Shown here piece by piece: positions 5,245-10,000 of a stretch of 10,000 nucleotides of DNA. Numbering within the stretch: the first letter of the stretch is position 1; each line of letters begins with the position of its first letter. The notes beneath the pieces were generated by a model. The model was not told the origin of the DNA and searched no databases. It saw only the letters and a list, made by a program, of their open reading frames with translations. The DNA comes from Baffinella frigidus (taxonomy: Eukaryota; Cryptophyceae; Cryptomonadales; Baffinellaceae). Location: NCBI GenBank assembly GCA_026770585.1, contig MU647048.1:84242-94241 (forward strand), given 5' to 3'. A program made the position numbers and the translations under genes.

Positions 5245-6560
5245 GTTTCAGGGTTTGGGGTTGGGGGTTTTGAGGTTAGGGGTAAGGGGTTAGGGGTAAG
5301 GGGTGAGGGGTTAGGGGTTAGGGGCAAGGGGTTAGGGGTTGGGGTTTAGGGATCAGGTTTTTGTGTTTAGGGTTCAGGGTTTAGGGTTTAGGGTTTAGGG
5401 TTTAGGGTTTAAGGTTCAGGGTTTAGGATTTGGGATTTAGGGTTTAGGGTTTAGGATTAAGGATTTAGGATTCAGGGCTTAGGGCTTAGGGCTTAGGGCT
5501 TAGGGTTTAGGGTTTGGGGTTTAGGGTTTAGGGGTTGGGGTTGAGGGTTTATGATTTAGGGTTTAGAGATTAGAGTTTAGGGTTTAGGGATGAAGGATAC
5601 GGGTTTAGAATCTTTTGGTGAGGGTTGAGGGTTTAGGGTGTGTGGTTGAGGATTCAGGGTTCAGGGTTTATGATTTATGGTTCATTGTTCATGGTTCATG
5701 GTTCATGGTTTAGGGTTCAGAATTTAGGATTGAAGGCTTAGATCTGAGGGTTTATGGTTTACGGTTTTGAGTCAATGGCTTAGAGTTGAGGGGTTAGGGT
5801 TTGGAGTTTGGAGTATGGAGTTTGGGTTTAGGGTTTAGGAGTTTGGGTTGAAAGTTGAAGGCTCAGGGTTTAGTGTTGAGTGTTGAGAGTTTAGGGTGAA
5901 GGGTTCAGGGTTCAAAGTTCAGGGTGTAGGGTTTAGGGTTTAGGGTTTAGTTTGAAGATTGAGGGTTGAGGGTTTGGGAATTAGGGTGTAGGGTTTAGGG
6001 TTTCGGGTTTAAGGATTAAGGTTTAGGGATGAGGGCTTAGGGCTTAGGGCTTAGGGTTTAGGATTGAGGGTAGAGGGTTTAGGGTTTAGGGTAGAGGGTT
6101 TAGGGTTTGGGGTTCAGGGTTTAGGGATTTGGGTTTGGGTTTAGAGTTTAGGGTTTAGGGTTCAGTGTTTAGGGTTGAGTGATTGGGGTTTAGGGTTTAG
6201 GGTTTAGGGTTTAGGGTTTAGGGTTTAGGGTTTAGTGTTCAGTGTGCAGGGTGTAGGGTTCAGGGTCTATGGCTTGGGGTTTAGGTTTTAGGTTTTAGGT
6301 TTTAGGTTTTAGTGTTTAGGGTTTCAGGTTTAGGGTTTCAGGTTTAGGGTTTGGGGTTTAGGGTCTAGGGTTTAGGGTTTAGGGTTTAGGGTTTAGGGTT
6401 TAGGGTTTAGGGTTTAGGGTTTAGGGTTTGGTGTTTAGGGCTTAGGGCTTAGGGCTTAGGGTTTAGGGCCTAGGATTGAGTGTTTAAGGTTGAGGGTTTG
6501 GGGATCAGTGTATAGGGCTCAGGGTTTGGAGTTTGAGGTTAGGGTTCTGGGTTGAGGGGT
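5245..6560 (+). repeat. Interstitial TTTAGGG array, about 1.3 kb
   Basis: Almost all sequence is TTTAGGG or near variants (TTAGGGG, TTCAGGG, CTTAGGG, TTGAGGG, TTTATGG). Perfect blocks are six units at 6189-6230 and eight units at 6371-6426. No gene is seen. The G-rich strand runs 5' to 3', opposite in sense to 2882-3127. Degeneracy argues for an old interstitial array and against an active chromosome end. Confidence 0.93.
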
Positions 6561-6769
6561 AGTAATAAAGGTGTCTTCGTCATTTTCTTGGTCACGTACA
6601 CAGCGTTTCAGTCAACAACGTGTCACCCCCTCCCCGTACGTACACAACGTGTAGCGTGCACATGACCTCTCTCCAGGTCCTGCTCAGACACTCCTCGTAT
6701 GAGGTGGTAGGGTCGAGTATCGGTACAGTGAATTTATTGATTACAAGACCAGCATGACCACATTCTAAG

Positions 6770-7013
6770 CCCCCCTAAGGTTTTTTTGGTACTACACGGA
6801 TCTGAAGTTCTCTCACACACTACACACTAGTCATGCTAGAATTGACACTGAGGATTAATCTTTTGGAAGCGGTGGGGGAAGATGATCGCCAGAGGCGCTT
6901 GCCACCCTCGAGTCACGCGTGCCTCTTCTGAGACGCTGCAGAACAGCGATCAATTTTGTTTTGAGAATTTGAGGATTAAACCCCCTTCAAGGGTTTTTGG
7001 TACTACAAGGATC
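6770..7013 (+). repeat. Direct repeat pair with TTTTTGGTACTACA
   Basis: 6770-6802 and 6981-7013 match over 33 bases apart from a few substitutions (CCCCCT.AAGG, then TTTTTGGTACTACA(C/A)GGATC). Each is preceded by GAGGATTAA or TTCTAAG-like sequence. The rest of 6700-7150 shows no recognisable gene; an open frame from 6882 runs into a minisatellite and is not like any family I know. Confidence 0.65.
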
Positions 7014-7162
7014 CTTGTATTGTCGAAATGGGCTCCGCGCGGAATCGAGGTCAGGTCAGGAAAGAGCCGGATTTCTCAGAAAATGAACTTTCATGCTATC
7101 TTGGGCATGACTTGTGTCCCAAAACAGCACCCCCCACCCATAAGATGTCACAAAAAGGCAAA

Positions 7163-7278
7163 TTTCCCGAAAAATGTTGGACCCTTAGGGTGGAGGCAAA
7201 ATATCCCGTTAGGGTGGAGGCAAAATTTCCCGTTAGGGTGGAGGCAAAATTTCCCGAAAAATGTTGGACCCTTAGGGT
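7163..7278 (+). repeat. 24-base minisatellite bounded by an exact 29-base direct repeat
   Basis: Units TTAGGGTGGAGGCAAAATTT+CCCG lie at 7185-7208 (one change), 7209-7232 and 7233-7256 (identical). The flanks 7163-7191 and 7250-7278 are identical over 29 bases (TTTCCCGAAAAATGTTGGAC...). The unit length is divisible by three, so open frames on both strands pass through it. That explains the apparent repeat peptide WRQNFPLG. Confidence 0.88.
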
Positions 7279-7506
7279 TGATGACTCTTCCCGATGTCTA
7301 AGCTGAAATCTGAAAGCACATCCAAGCAAAAACTTTCAAAGTTGGTCTGAGAATCCGTTCTCGAAATTGGCATTCGGATTTTGGTTCCAAAATTTCACCT
7401 TGAAATCGCCAAAATTGCCCCAGGGGAAATTTCTAAATTGAAACCGTTTGCATATGAAATCGATTTTTTTTAGGGTGTTGAAGCGGTCGATTTAGCCTGG
7501 ACCAGG

Positions 7507-7534
7507 CTGGCGGTTACCTGGCGGTAACCGCCAG
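7507..7534. repeat. 12-base stem hairpin CTGGCGGTTACC
   Basis: CTGGCGGTTACC (7507-7518) and GGTAACCGCCAG (7523-7534) pair perfectly around TGGC. It is immediately preceded by a 7-base inverted pair AGCCTGG-A-CCAGGCT (7494-7508). No gene is seen at 7280-7630; the sequence is AT-rich with short A/T tracts. Not called a terminator, because no gene ends here. Confidence 0.75.
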
Positions 7535-7630
7535 GGATACACTTTTCGGGTTCAGAGCAAAGTTGTAGCCCTTCAAAAACTAAGAATGTCATCTCCTTGA
7601 GTCAAAAAGTCTATCCCTGGCCATGGCTTC

Positions 7631-7749
7631 GTGGTTCCCCTTGCCCAATCGACGTGGGCAAGTGGTTCCCCTTGCCCAATCGACGTGGTTTCCCTTGCCT
7701 TCGTGGTTTCCCTGGCCCAATTCGTGGTTCCCCTTGCCCAATCGACGTG
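7631..7749 (+). repeat. Irregular tandem repeat of GTGGTTCCCCTTGCCCAATC
   Basis: Full units GTGGTTCCCCTTGCCCAATC+GACGTG lie at 7631-7656, 7662-7687 and 7724-7749; shortened ones lie at 7685-7699 and 7703-7720. Several frames across it stay open on both strands, so the predicted peptides (FPLPNRRG-type) are more likely repeat artefacts than protein. Confidence 0.8.
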
Positions 7750-7976
7750 CCCCGACACGTGGGACCCAGAAAAGCTCACTCCCTGCCCATCCCCTTTCGG
7801 CAGGAATGCCGTTAGCGCGCGCCCGAGCGCCTGCACCGGCAGCGCTCCCTCCGGCCGGTTAGGCTCGATCGGCGCAATTTTTTCAGGACCTGGAAGCCCA
7901 GGGTCCGCGCTTTCCAGAACCGCTTCCTCCATGGCGCTCCGATTTTTAAAAAGAGTTTAAAAAAGGATTTCGTATA

Positions 7977-8012
7977 TGTAGCACCTGCTACATATATGTA
8001 GCAGGTGCTACA
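7977..8012. repeat. Perfect 36-base palindrome
   Basis: TGTAGCACCTGCTACATA (7977-7994) is followed by its exact reverse complement (7995-8012). Each half is itself almost palindromic (TGTAGCA-CC-TGCTACA), so two small hairpins or one cruciform can form. It lies in non-coding sequence about 180 bases before the second gene's first proposed exon. No gene is seen at 7750-8190. Confidence 0.93.
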
Positions 8013-8194
8013 CCGGCCCTCATTATGATTAACAGGTTACGGCTTATTGACTTATTGATACGGCGAGATTTCCGGTACCGAGGCGGGCCCGTCCAGAGGC
8101 AATGTTTTTTTCTGGCAAAAGTCAACTATTCTCATACAAAAATGTCAACTTTTGATTCGCTTCACCCCCCTCATTTTTTTTCCAATTTGACCAG

Positions 8195-8364
8195 ATGGGG
8201 CATTAAAGGATTTCCCGAACCAAACATGTCGCGACAAAATCTTGGCGACCAACACACCTTCCACCCGTGGCGGCCAACCCACCCCCGAGGCGACAGACCC
8301 TCCCGCGAAGAGGCCGGGCGGGCGCGCGAACAAGCAGAGGAGGAGGAAGAGGACCGATGCTGGG
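8195..8364 (+). CDS. Proposed basic exon of the second gene
   Basis: A strong pyrimidine tract (CCCCCCTCATTTTTTTTCC) precedes AG at 8194. One frame then reads GALKDFPNQTCRDKILATNT, followed by a proline/threonine-rich stretch and AKRPGGRANKQRRRKR, which resembles a bipartite nuclear localisation signal. It stays open to TGA at 8395. A GT at 8365 (GGG|GTTTGC is telomere-like) ends in phase 0 and would join 8587 in frame. Another frame here is also open (EEAGRAREQAEEEEEDR), so the choice is uncertain. Confidence 0.35.
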
Positions 8365-9909
8365 GTTTGCGCTGGGGTTTTGCGCGCCGGACAGTGAAGA
8401 GGGTCGGTCCTCCAGTTCCCAACATTTCCCATCCTTGCGCTGTGGCGAAATTTGTCGCTGGTTCCTCCTTGATCATACTGTCTTTGTTCCGAAAGCCCTG
8501 CTGAACGCACTCCCTCGAGATGTGAGTGCGTTCCGCTCCCTAACGGGGCATCTTTTTGGTACAGACCCCCAAACTCAAAAATGCAGGGGCTGGAGGGAAA
8601 GAGAGAAACGATCCAGTGCATGGTCGACAAAGCCATGGACGACCTCTCGGAGGGAAAGACCGCAGAGGTCGTGCTCACGTTCTCTCGCGACGGCATTGCG
8701 TACATGGGGGTTTGCGACGCGGACCTCCTGGGCGCCACGAAAGACGACTGGAACCGTGTGCTTTCCGATGGGCTCAGCACAACGTTTAATGTCGACTGGT
8801 ACAGGGCAAAGTATGCCAGGGAGGACCTGCGGGTGATTCGGCTCGGGGAACAGATCTTCGACGTCATGAGGTCGCGGGGCCTCAACCCAGAATGGGACGG
8901 CACTTTTCAGGGGGACTTCACCATCACAGCAGTGGACGAGGCAGGAACCAAGCTTGCCTTGGCAATGGCGCTGCACCCTCGGCTGGGCGGCGGCACCCCG
9001 GAGGGAACTCGGCTGGGCACCGACTCGCCGTTCTCTCTTGTACGCTTCATCGTGGCCCTGATTCTGTGGCTTTGGAGCCACCAACCCTCACGGGAGGACC
9101 AAATCCATTGATCTCGACCTGTTCCCAAAAGTTGATTATTTACCAAGATTTTGTCAGCTTAAGATCAGACACCCCAGATCTGGGGTGTCTGAGATCTGGG
9201 GTGTCTGCAAGGTGAATTTGAGGTCTGAAAGTCGACGATTTGGTCTTTCCGTGAGGGTTGGTGGAGTGGCAATGACATTGGTAGTGGTTCCGTTGCTGCA
9301 GTTTGGAACGCTGGGCAACGTTTGGAGGCCCTGACTTGAGGGCCGGGCATTTGGCAGATGGAACCGGCTCTGGTGCGCCTCATCGCCGATTCAGCAGTTG
9401 ATTTCAGTAAGGCCGAAGACGGCGGGAGCCGCGCGAGGTAAAATGCGCAATAATGGGCAACGCTTGTTATTGCGTGTGATGGTTCTACAAGGTCGGTCGC
9501 ATTGGCGTGCCTTCGCTAGACGTCCTAGCTACTCGCATATCTGCTTCCAACGCTCCTTCCAGGCTAGTCATTACAGTTTGTAGGCGGGTGGAACCTACTC
9601 TAAGGAGCAGCAGCAGAGCGAGAGCGCGCTGGAGAGCGAGAGACGCTTGTGAGCGTGAGAGCAAAGAGAAGCGCTGGAGAGCGAGAGGTGAGCGTGAGAG
9701 CAAAGAGAAGACTCCAACAGCCCTTTGACCACTCTGGCAGTCACACGGCTGCACACTTCGAGCTGTGACGCACAGTAAACACTGACCGACTGTAGACTCG
9801 CGGCAGGTGGGGGTGGCCCTCGCCGGGAGGCACCCCCCCCTCCAGCGAAAGCGCTGATGAATATCCCGACTACGAAGGGTACTACCATGACGTGAGCGAT
9901 TATTATTGA
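8195..9909 (+). CDS. Spliced gene of unknown function (proposed model)
   Basis: Proposed exons: 8195-8364 or 8416-8521 upstream (alternatives, see their entries), then 8587-9039, 9358-9437, 9846-9909 (TGA 9907-9909). From 8587 on all junctions agree in phase: 9039 ends in phase 0 and 9358 starts a codon; 9437 leaves AG, completed by C at 9846. The product would be a mixed alpha/beta region rich in acidic residues and ending in an acidic, tyrosine-rich tail (DEYPDYEGYYHDVSDYY). I recognise no domain and assign no function. A simpler reading is one frame, 8581-9114, starting ATGCAGGGG. Confidence 0.45.
8416..8521 (+). CDS. Possible exon before the GTGAGT intron
   Basis: The acceptor GGTCCTCCAG ends at 8415; the donor CGAGAT|GTGAGT at 8521/8522 is the best-looking donor in the region. 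The frame that ends in phase 0 reads RCGEICRWFLLDHTVFVPKA then LLNALPRD, joining 8587 in frame. The 65-base intron 8522-8586 ends AAAATGCAG. How this exon connects upstream is unclear: the frame also continues open back to 8267. Confidence 0.4.
8587..9039 (+). CDS. Main exon of the second gene, 151 codons, unknown family
   Basis: Protein-like sequence with balanced composition: segments such as TIQCMVDKAMDDLSEG, AEVVLTFSRDGIAYMGVCDA, VDWYRAKYAREDLRVIRLGE and GTFQGDFTITAVDEAGTKLA alternate helix-like and strand-like. It suggests a compact alpha/beta domain, but I know no matching family. It begins after TGCAG (8586), although ATG at 8581 could be a start. If not spliced at TCTCTT|GTACGC (9039/9040), the frame runs on through a hydrophobic FIVALILWLWS to TGA at 9112, its last codons lying inside an inverted repeat. 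Confidence 0.62.
9079..9262. mobile_element. MITE-like inverted repeat with 28-base perfect palindrome at its centre
   Basis: The outer arms CACCAACCCTCACGGGAGGA...AATC (9079-9105) and GATTTGGTCTTTCCGTGAGG...GGTG (9236-9262) are near-complementary. The centre 9165-9192 is a perfect palindrome with arms TCAGACACCCCAGA and TCTGGGGTGTCTGA. Its right arm is duplicated in tandem: AGATCTGGGGTGTCTG at 9176-9191 and 9192-9207. It falls within the proposed intron 9040-9357. Confidence 0.8.
9358..9437 (+). CDS. Proposed third exon of the second gene
   Basis: After CATTTGGCAG (9357) a frame reads MEPALVRLIADSAVDFSKAE then DGGSRA plus two bases, up to GCGAG|GTAAAA (9437/9438). It starts in phase 0, matching the end of the main exon at 9039. 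Acidic and helix-like. Confidence 0.42.
9626..9709 (+). repeat. Purine-rich tandem duplication in an intron
   Basis: GCGCTGGAGAGCGAGAG...GTGAGCGTGAGAGCAAAGAGAA occurs at 9626-9670 and 9671-9709. The first copy carries an extra ACGCTT. The proposed intron 9438-9845 contains it. Purine-rich GAG motifs resemble exonic splice enhancers, so an exon here cannot be excluded. Confidence 0.8.
9846..9909 (+). CDS. Proposed terminal exon with acidic tyrosine-rich tail
   Basis: A C-rich tract, CACCCCCCCCTCCAG, ends at 9845; C completes the split codon (AG|C). The frame then reads ESADEYPDYEGYYHDVSDYY and TGA (9907-9909). Acidic/tyrosine tails of this kind are often modified or bind partners, but that is inference. 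An alternative donor, CATGAC|GTGAGC at 9891/9892, would replace the stop with a further exon beyond the window. Confidence 0.45.
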
Positions 9910-9978
9910 GCTGCAGGGCTCCCCGGGTTGTAGCTGGGCACCGTTTGGCTTCGCTTCGCTGTTGTCGTTGCGGAGAGC

Positions 9979-10000
9979 AGCGGGGGGGGCGGGGGGGGCG
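9979..10000 (+). repeat. G-run at window end
   Basis: GCGGGGGGGGCGGGGGGGGC-type tract with quadruplex potential. Sequence at 9910-9978 has CTGCAGGGCTCCCCGGGTTG, like the GGCTCCCCGGGCTGC of TRAF exon 1, and no clear gene. Confidence 0.7.

Larger units (their letters stand above)
4340..6710 (+). repeat. Dispersed direct repeat pair, about 95 bases
   Basis: 4340-4425 and 6609-6692 share, in order, AAACAACGT/CAACAACGTG, TCGTACACAACG/GTACGTACACAACG, TGCACATGACCTCTCTC and CCTGCTCAGACAC. After the pair the two copies diverge. I see no coding frame conserved between them. Confidence 0.7.

Noticed and set aside
5245-6560. Active telomere at this position
   Set aside because: The array is degenerate and is followed by several kilobases of other sequence, so it is interstitial.
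6882-7301. Plus-strand frame of 139 codons
   Set aside because: Its last third is a 24-base minisatellite, a dispersed direct repeat forms part of its start, and no family or splice context supports it.
7507-7534. Rho-independent terminator
   Set aside because: There is no T-run after the stem, no gene ends here, and the window is eukaryotic in character.
7573-7960. Frames on both strands with repeats such as FPLPNRRG and WARGTT
   Set aside because: They arise from the GTGGTTCCCCTTGCCCAATC tandem repeat, which is open on both strands.
8394-8415. A 22-base intron (GTGAAG to CCAG) that would join two frames in phase
   Set aside because: The other introns proposed here are 65 bases or longer; an intron this small would be exceptional and the donor is weak.
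8145-9084. Long minus-strand frames of 252 and 169 codons
   Set aside because: They are antisense to the more protein-like plus-strand exon 8587-9039 and look like shadows of GC-rich coding sequence.

Overview
This window looks like nuclear DNA from a microbial eukaryote, most likely an alga or other protist. The evidence is GT-AG introns that split conserved protein frames, interstitial arrays of the plant/alga-type telomere repeat TTTAGGG, many short non-autonomous inverted-repeat elements (MITE-like), microsatellites, and no operon-like gene packing. TTTAGGG occurs in green algae, cryptophytes, dinoflagellates and others, so I cannot name the lineage. Most long open frames here are repeat-driven and not genes.

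Layout. (1) 1-3212 (+): the 3' part of a spliced gene for a TRAF-type zinc-finger/coiled-coil protein. Exons at 17-98, 1682-1772, 2806-2881 and 3130-3212 (stop TGA) join with matching phases. A 42-base cassette exon is possible at 2100-2141. The introns hold an inverted-repeat element (109-256), two decayed or alternative copies of the zinc-finger exon (about 299-359 and 743-815), TTTAGGG-type repeats, a CTCC microsatellite and, in the last intron, an almost pure CCCTAAA array. (2) 3210-4820: a nest of short inverted-repeat elements of several families, some with TA flanks, one apparently split by another repeat. The first begins on the stop codon of the TRAF gene. (3) 4900-5115: dinucleotide microsatellites inside a larger inverted repeat. 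(4) 5130-6560: about 1.4 kb of degenerate TTTAGGG-type interstitial array, on the opposite strand sense to the array at 2880-3127. (5) 6560-8190: mostly unrecognised sequence with dispersed repeat copies, two minisatellites (7163-7278, 7631-7749) and a perfect 36-base palindrome (7977-8012). (6) 8195-9909 (+): a second spliced gene, function unrecognised. Its best exon is 8587-9039. Phase-compatible exons are proposed at 8195-8364, 8416-8521, 9358-9437 and 9846-9909. An intron-borne inverted repeat carries a 28-base perfect palindrome.

The two genes point the same way. Nothing shows that they act together. Exon calls rest on reading frame, splice-site dinucleotides, phase and, for the TRAF gene, recognisable motifs; no transcript evidence was available.
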